Assembly: GCF_000406965.1 (NCBI RefSeq)
Contig: NZ_KE136357.1
Span: forward strand, 835,335-899,334
DNA length: 64,000 nucleotides
Direction: 5' to 3'
From: Enterococcus avium ATCC 14025
Lineage (GTDB): Bacteria; Bacillota; Bacilli; Lactobacillales; Enterococcaceae
Below are positions 1 to 8,941 of this stretch, piece by piece; position 1 is the stretch's first letter; the number at the start of each line of letters is the position of its first letter. The position numbers and the translations under genes are program-made. The notes beneath the pieces were generated by a model. The model saw only the letters and a program-made list of their open reading frames with translations, did not search any database and was not told where the DNA came from.

Positions 1-246
1 GACTTTTACGAACGCATTGATCACTTACCTCCGATGCTTGATCCAGCATTTAAAAAAGCGATTCTTTACTTAAACAAACACAAACAAGCGATTATCAATG
101 CGTTAAAATACCCCTATTCGAACGGAAAACTTGAAGGGAAGAATAACTTGATTAAAGTGATTAAGAGAGTGGCATTCGGTTTTAGAACCTTTCGCCACCT
201 TCGTATGCGAATTCTGATTCAACAGAATCTTTGCGACATTATTTGA
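1..246 (+). pseudogene. ISL3-family transposase, C-terminal end (cut by window edge)
   Basis: The reading frame is open from base 1, so only the last 81 codons are visible and the gene begins outside the window. The segment PYSNGKLEGKNNLIKVIKR followed by a FGFRTFRHLRMRIL stretch is the characteristic C-terminal end of ISL3-type DDE transposases, where the last catalytic Glu sits in the LEG motif. An IS-end-like sequence follows about 60 bases after the stop. Whether the element is complete cannot be judged from here; it may be an intact CDS continuing to the left. Confidence 0.8.
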
Positions 247-305
247 GCAAAAAAACAAAAAGAAAAAAGGAAACGCCGAAGCATTTCCTTTCAGTGATTT
301 AATGA

Positions 306-330
306 GAACAACACGATTTGACTTAGAGCC
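306..330. repeat. Probable right inverted repeat of the ISL3 element
   Basis: Read inward from the minus strand the end is GGCTCTAAGTCAAATCG, close to the GGCTCTTTGTCAAAT-type ends of ISL3-family elements, and it lies just after the transposase stop. The left end is outside the window, so neither the partner repeat nor the expected 8-bp target duplication can be checked. Confidence 0.55.
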
Positions 331-373
331 CAATTTCTTCAATCAAATAGGTCAGTAACTCAGATGAACTGCT

Positions 374-417
374 GAAAAAAGGTGCCCAAAAGATCCTTAC
401 AGATCCCTTGAACACCT
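374..417 (-). terminator. Rho-independent terminator of the PTS-transketolase operon
   Basis: On the minus strand an imperfect stem formed by AGGTGTTCAAGGGATC and GATCTTTTGGGCACCT encloses a short loop and is followed by a run of six T. It sits about 25 bases after the stop of the last transketolase gene. Confidence 0.75.
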
Positions 418-440
418 ATAAATTATTTTTTCTTTTTAGA

Positions 441-1388
441 TCATCCGTCGATTTGTTCGATGATTTTTTCCGCAGTCAAGCCAAATTCTTCCTGTAGAAA
501 GGCTGGCGTTCCCACCTGTCCAAAACGTTCGTCGACACCGATACGCTTTAACGGAATGGCGAAGCCGTTATCTGCTAAAACTTCTGCTACCGCACTGCCT
601 AGACCGCCAGTGATCGAGTGATTTTCAATAGTAATGACCATTTTCTTACCAATTAATCGCTCCAATAATAATTCCTTGTCTAGCGGCTTAATCGTAAACA
701 TATCGATCACATCGACTATTTTGCCCTTTTCTTCAAGATGCTCCGCCACATCCAAAGCCTCAGAAACTAATTGTCCAGCCGCAACGATTAGATAATCTGA
801 ACCTTCTTTCAACAGGTTGCCCTTGCCTAATGCAAAGCTCGAGCCTTCTGCATAAACATCGCGAACGCCTTTACGATTGCCCCGAACATAATGCACCCCG
901 GTCAATTGACTAAATTCTTTAATGATCCACTCCATCTGAACAGCGTCAGCTGCATCACAGATGACCACATCAGGTATCGCGCGTAATAATGCCACGTCCT
1001 CCCAAGTTGTATGGGTTCCGCCGTTATGCCCAGCCGCAAATCCAGGATCTGAACCAAAAATATTGATCGTATTTTTAGAATAGGCACCTGATAGAAAAAC
1101 TTGATCCAATACACGTCTTGTTGCGAATGGCCCGAAGGTATGGACGAAAGGAATGTATCCTGTAAGATTTAATCCTGCGGCGACACCTACCATATTGGCT
1201 TCAGCGATTCCGACATTGATGAAACGATCAGGATTAGTCTTGATTAGATCCGTCCATTTGCTGGCAGCGCCTAAGTCGGCATCCAGAGCAATCACCTTCT
1301 CGTTATTTTCCATCGTTTCTTTCAGAGCATCGACCACTGCAACACGAAGTTCTTTTCCAACTTCTCTAGTATCTGCTAATGTAAACAT
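441..1388 (-). CDS. Transketolase, C-terminal subunit
   Basis: 315 residues corresponding to the pyrimidine-binding (PYR) and C-terminal domains of transketolase, the part that completes the thiamine diphosphate site of the split enzyme. Visible family features are IALDADLGAASK near residue 35, GIAEANMVGVAAGL near 82 and GHNGGTHTTWEDV near 120. The enzyme moves two-carbon ketol units between sugar phosphates in the cytosol. The ATG directly follows the TAG stop of the N-terminal subunit gene, with the ribosome site AAAGGAG inside the end of that gene, so the two subunits should be translationally coupled. It is the last gene of an operon with an ascorbate-type PTS, suggesting that the imported sugar phosphate enters the pentose phosphate pool. 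Confidence 0.93.
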   Translation of the reverse strand: MFTLADTREVGKELRVAVVDALKETMENNEKVIALDADLGAASKWTDLIKTNPDRFINVGIAEANMVGVAAGLNLTGYIPFVHTFGPFATRRVLDQVFLSGAYSKNTINIFGSDPGFAAGHNGGTHTTWEDVALLRAIPDVVICDAADAVQMEWIIKEFSQLTGVHYVRGNRKGVRDVYAEGSSFALGKGNLLKEGSDYLIVAAGQLVSEALDVAEHLEEKGKIVDVIDMFTIKPLDKELLLERLIGKKMVITIENHSITGGLGSAVAEVLADNGFAIPLKRIGVDERFGQVGTPAFLQEEFGLTAEKIIEQIDG

Positions 1389-2240
1389 CTAGCCACACTC
1401 CTTTATTCGTTCTCGCAATTCGGCCAGGATACTCTCTGTCTGTGCCAATGTTTTCTCATTGTCAAATTTTACTGAGTGATTAGCCGCCATTTCTTCAAAA
1501 AAAGGTACTCCTTGACCTTTGACAGAATCAAGAATGATACAAACCGCTTGATCTTTGATAGCTTTACACTCAGTGATCGCCTGATCAATGGCTGGTATGT
1601 CATCTCCTTTGGTCTTCACTGTTTTAAAACCAAATGCCCGCATCTTTTCCTCAATATTAAAAGGATTCAAAATTTCTTTTGTTGTTCCATCCAGCTGCTT
1701 TTTATTTTCATCAATGATTACGATGCAATTATTCAGCTTGAAATGAGCCAAATACTGAAAGGCCTCCCAGCATTGTCCTTCATTTAATTCGCCGTCTCCA
1801 ACAATTAAATAGACGTAACTGTCTTTCTTCTGCAGCTTCAATCCTGTCGCGATTCCTGCCGCGACCGAGGTTCCTTGACCTAAAGAGCCTGTCGTTGCAT
1901 CTACTCCGGGTGTTTTTGTCCGATCTGGATGAGAAGGCAGTCTTGTGCCGCCTTCATTCAAAGTCATCAGCCATTTTTTTTCAAAGAAACCAACTTCTGC
2001 TAACGCACTATACCAAGCAGTTCCTGCATGTCCCTTGGATAAAACAACTCGATCACGTTCCTCCCACTGAGGATTCTTTGGATCATAGTTCAATTGTTTT
2101 CCGTAGAGCACTGCTAATAATTCCACAATGGATAGCGAGCCGCCGATATGTCCGGCACCAACCTTCCTGATCGCCTCGATTGTATCAATCCGGATGTTCG
2201 TGGCTAAAATTTCTAATTTTTTAAGCGTTACTTCTTCCAC
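1389..2240 (-). CDS. Transketolase, N-terminal subunit
   Basis: 283 residues with the pyrophosphate-binding half of transketolase: GAGHIGGSLSIVELLAVLYG near residue 28, the SKGHAGTAWYSAL segment, and the thiamine diphosphate motif GDGELNEGQCWEA ending in IDENKKQLDG. Start is GTG with AAGGGAGAAG upstream. Its partner domain is encoded by the next gene without any gap. Stand-alone N and C transketolase subunits beside PTS genes are common in Firmicutes and usually serve a specific carbohydrate route rather than the housekeeping pathway. Housekeeping full-length transketolase is not in the window. Confidence 0.93.
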   Translation of the reverse strand: MEEVTLKKLEILATNIRIDTIEAIRKVGAGHIGGSLSIVELLAVLYGKQLNYDPKNPQWEERDRVVLSKGHAGTAWYSALAEVGFFEKKWLMTLNEGGTRLPSHPDRTKTPGVDATTGSLGQGTSVAAGIATGLKLQKKDSYVYLIVGDGELNEGQCWEAFQYLAHFKLNNCIVIIDENKKQLDGTTKEILNPFNIEEKMRAFGFKTVKTKGDDIPAIDQAITECKAIKDQAVCIILDSVKGQGVPFFEEMAANHSVKFDNEKTLAQTESILAELRERIKECG

Positions 2241-2258
2241 ACTATCTTCTCCCTTGAA

Positions 2259-3623
2259 TTATTCAGAAACCGCACGTGATTTTTTCCCTTTGGTAACAGC
2301 TGTCAAAACGATCAAGATTCCTAATACTGCTAAAATTCCAATAATCGCAGCGATCTGTCCACCAAAATTGGCAAGATTTCCTAAGAAAATTCCGGTTACT
2401 CCATAATCTGTGTCAGAGAAGGTTGAACCCTGGAAGCCTAGTTCACCCATAACAGGCATTAAGAGAATCGGCATAAAGCTGATAATAACACCATGAACAA
2501 AAGATCCGACTACCGCTCCTCGAAGTCCGCCAGTCGCGTTTCCGTAAACACCGGCAGTTGCTCCACAGAAGAAATGCGGCACAACCCCTGGAATTATTAC
2601 CGTCGTTCCGGTTAAGACCATGATCACTAAGCTCACAATTCCACCAACAAAGCTGGTTAAAAAGCCGATCAATACGGCATTGGGTGCATAAGGGAAAACG
2701 ATTGGACAATCCAATGCTGGAATTGAATTTGGAACTAATTTCTCCGAGATTCCTTTAAATGCCGGAACAATTTCTGCTAAGATCAAACGAACACCTGCCA
2801 AGATAACGAATACCCCCGCCGCAAATGAGCCAGCCTGCTGCAGCGAATAAATAATATAGTTTGTGCCACCGCTTAAGTTTTCTGCTACAAAAGTATTTCC
2901 CGCAAATAAGGCAACAATCACATAAACAACTGCCATTGTAATCGTAATACTAACTGTGGAATCGCGTAGGAAGGACAAACCTTTCGGGAAGTTGATATCT
3001 TCAGTCGATTTTTCTTTATTTCCTACAAATTTACCGATCAGACCGCTCAGCGCATACCCAAAATTCCCTGTATGTCCTAAAGCAACCGTATCGTTCTTCG
3101 TAATTTGGCGAGTAAATGGCTGTGCGATAGCTGGGAAGATCGTGTTGGCCAAGCCCAAAGCCAAACCTCCAAATAATACCAATGGAACAGTTCCCATATC
3201 CGTCACACTCAAAATCACCGCGATCATACACGCCATGTAAAGTGTGGCATGTCCAGTTAAATAAATATATTTAAACCGAGTAATCCGCGCGATCAAAATA
3301 TTAAAGGCCATTCCGACTAACATAATAAGTGCTGTGTACGTACCAAATTTATTAAGTGCCAAAGCAACAATCGCTTCATTATTCGGAACAACGCCCTGCA
3401 TATTGAAGGCCGCTTGGAACATTTCTCCGAAAGGTGCCAATGAGCCTTCAATTACACCTGCTCCAGCTGTTACTACTAAGAAGCCCACAAATGTCTTGAT
3501 TCCGCCTTTAACGATTGAAGCCGTATCTTTCTTTTGTAAGATATTTCCTAAAATAGCAATCAGAGCTACTAATAGCGCTGGCGTACTGGCAATATCAATT
3601 AATATACTTAAAATACCGTTCAT
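2259..3623 (-). CDS. PTS ascorbate/UlaA-family transporter subunit EIIC
   Basis: 454 residues, almost entirely hydrophobic with about 11-12 predicted membrane spans; the family-typical GHTGNFGYALSGLIGKFVGN and FCGATAGVYGNATGGLRGA segments are present. It is the sugar-translocating channel of a PTS of the ascorbate (Sga/Ula) group. Start ATG follows TAGGAGGATT. It lies between the EIIB gene and transketolase genes in one operon. The substrate is not certain: homologues beside transketolase genes are annotated as ascorbate transporters, but no ulaG-type lactonase or ulaDEF-like genes are present here, so a different pentose-like or polyol substrate is possible. Confidence 0.88.
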   Translation of the reverse strand: MNGILSILIDIASTPALLVALIAILGNILQKKDTASIVKGGIKTFVGFLVVTAGAGVIEGSLAPFGEMFQAAFNMQGVVPNNEAIVALALNKFGTYTALIMLVGMAFNILIARITRFKYIYLTGHATLYMACMIAVILSVTDMGTVPLVLFGGLALGLANTIFPAIAQPFTRQITKNDTVALGHTGNFGYALSGLIGKFVGNKEKSTEDINFPKGLSFLRDSTVSITITMAVVYVIVALFAGNTFVAENLSGGTNYIIYSLQQAGSFAAGVFVILAGVRLILAEIVPAFKGISEKLVPNSIPALDCPIVFPYAPNAVLIGFLTSFVGGIVSLVIMVLTGTTVIIPGVVPHFFCGATAGVYGNATGGLRGAVVGSFVHGVIISFMPILLMPVMGELGFQGSTFSDTDYGVTGIFLGNLANFGGQIAAIIGILAVLGILIVLTAVTKGKKSRAVSE

Positions 3624-3666
3624 TTTTTAATCCTCCTACTTTTTCTTTCCTTCCAGACATCGCATC

Positions 3667-3948
3667 CTATAGCAGTCCTTGTTTCACACATTCTGCTTGA
3701 ACCTTTTCTTTTAGCTCGTCCATATCAATGATGCTATTTAATACAATTACATTGCCTAAATGCTGTGCGCTATCAGCTAAATCACCGCCGACAAAAAATG
3801 TGTCTGCTAATTCTGGTGCTGCACTGCCCATATCATAATGAGCAACCTCTACGCCTTCTACTCCTAAATCTTTAAGTACAGATTGAATATTCATTTCTAC
3901 CATAAAGCTTGAACCCAAGCCTGATCCACATACCGCCGCAAATTTCAT
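3667..3948 (-). CDS. PTS ascorbate-type subunit EIIB
   Basis: 93 residues with the EIIB phospho-cysteine loop CGSGLGSS at residues 7-14. The protein accepts phosphate from an EIIA domain and passes it to sugar bound at EIIC. The ATG overlaps the TAA stop of the upstream regulator gene by one base (TAATG), so translation is coupled. No separate EIIA gene is present in the operon; the EIIA-like domain at the C-terminal end of the upstream regulator is the only visible phosphate donor. Confidence 0.88.
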   Translation of the reverse strand: MKFAAVCGSGLGSSFMVEMNIQSVLKDLGVEGVEVAHYDMGSAAPELADTFFVGGDLADSAQHLGNVIVLNSIIDMDELKEKVQAECVKQGLL

Positions 3949-6000
3949 TATTCATCTTCTCCTTCAGTCATAATTTCTAAAATTTCTTCTTTTGTTGAAG
4001 CATTTAGTAAAGTATCTAATTTCTCTTTATTCGACAAAATTCTTGTTAAGCTCGCCAGCGCCTTTAAGTGCATTTCATTATCAATGGCTGCTAGACAAAT
4101 AAAAATTTGAATCGGATGCTTTTCATCATCTGAAAGCAGCACAGGCGTATCCACCTTCAGCAGTGACATTCCTAACTCATTGACCCCATCTTCTGGACGT
4201 GCGTGAGGCAGCGCCACACCTTTACCAATATGGATAAATGGTCCGTAATCCTTCACTTTGTTAATCATTGCTTCTATATAGGATTGGTTGATTTTTTCCT
4301 TCTTCTTTAACGGGTCAGCAGCTGTATCAATCGCCTCTTCCCAGCCCATCTTACGGTCTGTCAATTGAATCATGTCAGCTGTTAATAATTCTGATAACAT
4401 CGGTCGATCATCTTCCCTTCTTTTCATTTCCTTGTTCATTTTTTTCTGCACAATGTTGTAGAGCTTTTCTTTTGTAATACCATTCTTTAATTCAATATGA
4501 GGGATTAGAATATCTAGAATTTCATTCACCGATGGAATCAACACCTTCGGAAAGAGAAAATCTTCCTGAACTCTTCTCATTAATGCGTTCTTTTCTAGTT
4601 GTGTCATGATTGGATTGATCACATAGAGCTTCTTCTCTGTCTTCACTGGAACACTAGAGAAAATAAGATCAAATGCACTATCCAGCCCTTGATGATTGAA
4701 TTGTTCGAAGGAACTTGTTTCGGAAAAATCAATCTGCGGAAACAATTCCTGCAGCTCAGACTTCATAATCAAAGATGAACTAATACCGCTAGGACAAAGA
4801 ATCAGCGCCCTTAACTGGGCATTTCTCTTCTTTTGTCGTTGATTGCTGATTTCGCCGCCAAAGAGAATCGTGAAGTAGCCAATCTCTTCGTCAGGAATAT
4901 CCTTTTGAACGAGCTTCCTTAACGGAAATAACGCTAATTTGGTCAATTCAAAAATCTCATGGTATTGCACTTTTTATTTCGTCAATTAATACATTGCTCA
5001 ATTTAAAATCAAATTTGATTCGAAAATAAGCCGGTACCAAATGATAGAAAAGGTCCAGGAGCAGCTTGCGATAATTTTTGAATTCAATCGCAGAAAGGCG
5101 TTCTATTTCATGAATGATCTCACTGGAGCATTCCAACAAAAACTCTAGCGAAGTATCTTGAATTTCCCCTTGAAGAACCGTCATGAAAATAACTGTGAAG
5201 TAATAGGATTCCATGCTGCTGTTTTTAATTTTCGAAAAATGCGCTAAGAACTGATTGCTCGCCTTGTGTGCAATCAGTGGCGCTAAAAGCGCTTGATCCT
5301 CTTGCGAAAAGTCGATCTCATAGTTTTCCGTTCGGCAAATCAAATAGGAAATGAAATACACCATTTCTTCAAAACGACTAGGGACAAACACTAGATCAAA
5401 TTCTTCAATCGTCATTGAAAAATTTAAGCGAACATCTGTATACAGGTTTGGGGATTTTAATGATAGACCTTCATACAACAAACGATTGCCATTGGGACTG
5501 GCGGCTAAAATACCTAGCAAATAAAAAGCGGCTCCGCGGATTGAAGCTTCAGCTCCATTAAGAAAAAAACCAATTTTTCTAGAATATTCTAGGGTTACTC
5601 CACGTTCAGCCAGTGCTGCTCGAAGCTTTTTCAAATCCTTTAAAATCGTATTTTTACTGACGAACAGGAAGTCTTGGAAGTAGTAGACAGATAGTTCCTC
5701 AAATTGTGCAAAAGTCAGCAAGAAAATCATTGCCTGCCTTTCTTCTTCAAGAAAAACAACTTCCTCCCGCTTTTGATTAAAAAAGAGATCAATCCAATTC
5801 CGCGTAATCATTTTAGGAATTTCAATCCCTGTCTCTGTTATTAAAATTTCTGTTTCAAATAAGTCAGACGCCACTTCATTGACCTTTTCAATTGCCAAAA
5901 GCAGGTCCATTTTCCTCATTTTTGTCATTTCAGCTGCTTGATCAAGCAAATATTTTTCTTTTGAATCTTCAATAAGATAACTTAACCGATAATCTATCAT
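3948..6000 (-). pseudogene. BglG/MtlR-type PRD transcription regulator with EIIB-like and EIIA domains, split by frameshift
   Basis: Two overlapping frames together form one regulator of about 680 residues, the normal family length. The first frame (6000 to 4957) has the helix-turn-helix region and first PRD. The second (4970 to 3948) has the second PRD (KLALFPLRKLVQKDIPDEE), an EIIB-like domain with CPSGISSS, and an EIIA-2 domain with its phospho-histidine in GVALPHARPEDG. The join falls in a run of five A at about 4971-4975: removing one A restores a continuous protein. The second frame begins with a possible GTG start at 4970, overlapping the first by 14 bases. The first frame starts at the ATG at 6000, after GGGGGTAGGG; the longer in-frame extension lacks support. 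The C-terminal piece could still act as the EIIA of the neighbouring PTS. A real mutation, a programmed shift or a sequencing error cannot be distinguished here. Confidence 0.82.
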
Positions 6001-6121
6001 ATCCCTACCCCCACTTATACTATATATCCAGACCAAAGAAAGCGCTATGATTCTTCGGCACAACCTGTTTTCACTTTTTCTCAAACAGTGTACCGATGTT
6101 TTTACCCTGCGATAAAGGAAC

Positions 6122-6151
6122 ATAAAACAACGATTTATTTTTCTAAGTCAA
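6122..6151 (-). promoter_or_regulatory. Candidate promoter of the PTS-transketolase operon
   Basis: Minus-strand TTGACT (6151-6146) and TTTTAT (6127-6122) are separated by 18 bases and would give a leader of about 110 bases before the regulator ATG at 6000. The rest of the 6001-6469 stretch is AT-rich and holds no coding frame that I can support; a second isolated minus-strand TATAAT at 6321-6316 has no good -35 partner. Confidence 0.4.
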
Positions 6152-6460
6152 AAGCTTTCCAATACAGCCTCTATACTCAGTTACTAGACTTACACATTCT
6201 TAATAAAAAACTAAGCGAGCTTTTTATGTAATTGTTCCCTTCGTTATTTTTCCGCCTTTGAACGAAAAAATTATCTTGAAATAAGAGTTGATTCCGTTCG
6301 ATCCTCTTACAAATCATTATAGCAACATTCCATTCTCCATTGCCGATTGTTCCTAGATACGACTAAATCGAGTCCGCAAAAAATACAAACTCCTTTTTAC
6401 TAATGCTCTATCAGAAACAAAAAATCCTATAAACAATCGTTAATTATCGCTATTCGACGC

Positions 6461-6493
6461 AAAAAAAGAATCGAGCATCTAAAAATGCTCGAT
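6461..6493 (-). terminator. Terminator after pcp
   Basis: Perfect 9-bp stem ATCGAGCAT / ATGCTCGAT (6470-6493) with a six-base loop; on the minus strand it is followed by a T-rich tract. It lies 16 bases beyond the pcp stop and closes the proB-M14-DUF969-DUF979-pcp operon. Confidence 0.85.
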
Positions 6494-6509
6494 CCTTCCT
6501 TTTTAACTA

Positions 6510-7154
6510 TTACATAATCGTTCCCATTGCTACGTTTTGATCTTCATCATTGATGACCGCAGCAGCAACAGCTGCTTCTAAACCTTTAGCGATTGTTTCA
6601 ACAGATAAGCTCGGTGTTCCTACAGGTAAATCTATGACTTGCTCAGGCAAGTAAGGCACATGGATGAATCCGCCTTTGAGATTCTTTCCTTCTTTATCTG
6701 CTAAATACAGCAAACGATACATAATATCGTTACAAACAAATGTTCCAGCGGTGTAAGAAACGCTGGATGGAATTCCCGCTTCTTTTACTTTGCTGACCAT
6801 CGCTTTGACTGGAAGTGTTGCAAAATAGGCTGTTTCACCATCTTCATAAATGACTTGGTTCAATGGCTGTTGTTCTTCATTATCTGGAATACGAGCCTCC
6901 ATCAGATTGATAGCAACTTTTTCAACAGAAATATCTGAACGTCCGCCCGCTTGTCCGACGCAAATGACGATATCAGGATTTTGTTCCTCAATCGCCTTTG
7001 CCAGAACTTCGCCATCCTTTTTAAAGACTGTGGGGATTTCCAGTTTATGGATTTTTGCGCCTTCAATTGTATCAGGTAATAATTTTACTGCTTCAAACGC
7101 AGGATTAATTGCTGCGCCGCCAAAGGGATCAAAACCGGTAATTAAAACGTTCAT
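6510..7154 (-). CDS. pcp: Pyrrolidone-carboxylate peptidase (pyroglutamyl peptidase I)
   Basis: Cytosolic cysteine peptidase of family C15 that removes N-terminal pyroglutamate (5-oxoproline) from peptides. The N-terminal [13 protein letters not shown] is diagnostic; the catalytic Glu lies in the [18 protein letters not shown] region, the Cys in the [14 protein letters not shown] segment and the His in [12 protein letters not shown] chose the ATG at 7154 because family members begin exactly there; an ATG at 7166 adds four residues but is almost on top of AAGGA. It follows the DUF979 gene by only a few bases and ends at a strong terminator. The neighbours suggest that it processes imported pyroglutamyl peptides. 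Confidence 0.93.
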   Translation of the reverse strand: MNVLITGFDPFGGAAINPAFEAVKLLPDTIEGAKIHKLEIPTVFKKDGEVLAKAIEEQNPDIVICVGQAGGRSDISVEKVAINLMEARIPDNEEQQPLNQVIYEDGETAYFATLPVKAMVSKVKEAGIPSSVSYTAGTFVCNDIMYRLLYLADKEGKNLKGGFIHVPYLPEQVIDLPVGTPSLSVETIAKGLEAAVAAAVINDEDQNVAMGTIM

Positions 7155-7177
7155 TTCTTTCACCATTCCTTTTCTTT

Positions 7178-8122
7178 CTATTTAAATAAAATCATATAGC
7201 AGATTTGGAAAACTAAGAAGATTACTGCTAAGACCGCTTGATTTTTGATTACGCCAAAACGATCCTTCATTTCCAGCATCGCCACAGGAACGATGTTGAA
7301 GTTTGCGGCCATTGGTGTACACAAGGTTCCACAGTAGCCACAGGTTAATGCGACCATACCGATTAAGACAGGATCAGCTCCGTAAGCAAGAACAAACGGT
7401 GCTCCAATTCCGACAGTCATTACCGTAATAGCAGCAAAGGCATTTCCCATGATCATCGTAAACAACATCATGCCGATCGCAAAGACGATAATTCCCAAGT
7501 TGACATTTCCTTTTGGAATCACCTTCGCTACCAGATCAGAGATTACTTCTCCAACTCCAGCGGCCGTAAAAATCGCACCTAAACTAGCTAATAGCATCGG
7601 CAGCATACTTAATGGGCCCACCGTAGACAACATACGTTCCGCATCATCCAAGAATACTTTTGGCTTATTTGAATGAGAATAAACCATTAATACAATAATC
7701 GCAACCAATACGCCGACTCCGACACCAACTAATGCCCCTAATTGCGTAAATACGGCAAAAATAATTGCAAAAATCCCCATTGATAACGCTGGGATAAAAA
7801 TTTTCATCCCAATCTTATCAGCCATTTTCTTCGTAACAGCCTCAGTCGGTGCACTTTCTTTGCCTTTGCTGACCTTTTTGAAAATTGGCGGCAATGTCAT
7901 AATAATAACGATCACCCCATTAGCCATCGGTGGAATCCAGCGACCAAACATCATGACTACACCTAGTGCACACCAGAAAACCGCAGTACCGATCGGTGTT
8001 GGATTTGCTTTATCTCGGGCATTTTTAATCCCGGTATAAACAGCAACTGCACCCATAATAATATAAATAATTTCAAGTAGCTTTTCAGATAATAAAACAT
8101 CTTGACTTAGAAAAAATGACAT
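7178..8122 (-). CDS. DUF979 family membrane protein, putative permease subunit
   Basis: 314 residues with about nine to ten hydrophobic segments and the DUF979 signature around [20 protein letters not shown] (residues 35-54), [19 protein letters not shown] and [22 protein letters not shown] follows TAGGGAGGAAC. DUF979 proteins normally occur as a pair with DUF969 and beside pcp; the pair resembles two halves of a secondary transporter. Its substrate is unproved. The position between DUF969 and pyroglutamyl peptidase suggests uptake of pyroglutamate-containing peptides or a related amino acid, which is inference. Confidence 0.85.
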   Translation of the reverse strand: MSFFLSQDVLLSEKLLEIIYIIMGAVAVYTGIKNARDKANPTPIGTAVFWCALGVVMMFGRWIPPMANGVIVIIMTLPPIFKKVSKGKESAPTEAVTKKMADKIGMKIFIPALSMGIFAIIFAVFTQLGALVGVGVGVLVAIIVLMVYSHSNKPKVFLDDAERMLSTVGPLSMLPMLLASLGAIFTAAGVGEVISDLVAKVIPKGNVNLGIIVFAIGMMLFTMIMGNAFAAITVMTVGIGAPFVLAYGADPVLIGMVALTCGYCGTLCTPMAANFNIVPVAMLEMKDRFGVIKNQAVLAVIFLVFQICYMILFK

Positions 8123-8134
8123 GTATGTTCCTCC

Positions 8135-8815
8135 CTATTTATCGTTGCCGTAGTATTTTTTGTATAATTTTCGGTCTTTTAAGAAGTAGTATACGATTGC
8201 TACGATGACCGCAAATAACGCCACTGGAATCTCAACCTTCGCTAAATCAAGCAAGTTTGTTTCGTAACCTAAATCCTTCAATGTCGCTTGAACTAGCAAG
8301 GCTCCAGGACCACCAACAAATAATACTTGGAAGAAAAACCACGCAATATTTTCCATCCCTGAGGACATTCCCTTAAGCTCTTCGACATAATCTTCTTCTG
8401 GTTCTTTTCCTTTTGCTTCAATTGAACCAATCACCATTGGCATAATGATCGGACGGACAAAACCGGCTACCCCGCCAAAGCTAATATTGAACGCCGCAAA
8501 GATTGAACGCATGATACCGTAGGCCCCAATAACTGCGCCAGCTGATGCATTCTTGATTTTCCCAATTAATTTTGCCGCAGACTCCTTCAGACCATTTCGT
8601 TCCAAAGTTCCTGTAACCAGCATGATCAGGATAAAAATAGCCATCGAACGATTTGAAACAAAGCTTGTTCCTAACGTCGTTAATAAGCCTTCAACACCTA
8701 GACCACCAGTGATCGCTGTGACGATTGCCGCCACTAAAATGATCAGAATTGAATCTAGCTTCAATGCAAAACCAATAATAACGATCAAAATTCCTATTAA
8801 TTTAACTAATTCCAT
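8135..8815 (-). CDS. DUF969 family membrane protein, putative permease subunit
   Basis: 226 residues, strongly hydrophobic, with the DUF969 features FGGVAGFVRPIIMPMVIGS and MSSGMENIAWFFFQVLFVGG. ATG is preceded by AAGGGAGGAAAAG. It ends 12 bases before the DUF979 gene, so both are co-translated and probably form one membrane complex. A 126-base gap separates it from the upstream M14 gene; that gap has no clear terminator, so the genes are probably on one transcript, though a promoter there cannot be excluded. Confidence 0.85.
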   Translation of the reverse strand: MELVKLIGILIVIIGFALKLDSILIILVAAIVTAITGGLGVEGLLTTLGTSFVSNRSMAIFILIMLVTGTLERNGLKESAAKLIGKIKNASAGAVIGAYGIMRSIFAAFNISFGGVAGFVRPIIMPMVIGSIEAKGKEPEEDYVEELKGMSSGMENIAWFFFQVLFVGGPGALLVQATLKDLGYETNLLDLAKVEIPVALFAVIVAIVYYFLKDRKLYKKYYGNDK

Positions 8816-8941
8816 GTAAAACTTTTCCTCCCTTATTCATTTCAAAATGATGTAAAAGTTTGAAACAAATTTTCTTATTATCACCATTGGCCTACGATTC
8901 TACTAATATTAACGTATGAGTAGAACGCGCAATTGACATCC

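Noticed and set aside
6316-6321. Minus-strand TATAAT as -10 box of the PTS operon
   Set aside because: No acceptable -35 element at 16-18 bases; the pair at 6122-6151 is better.
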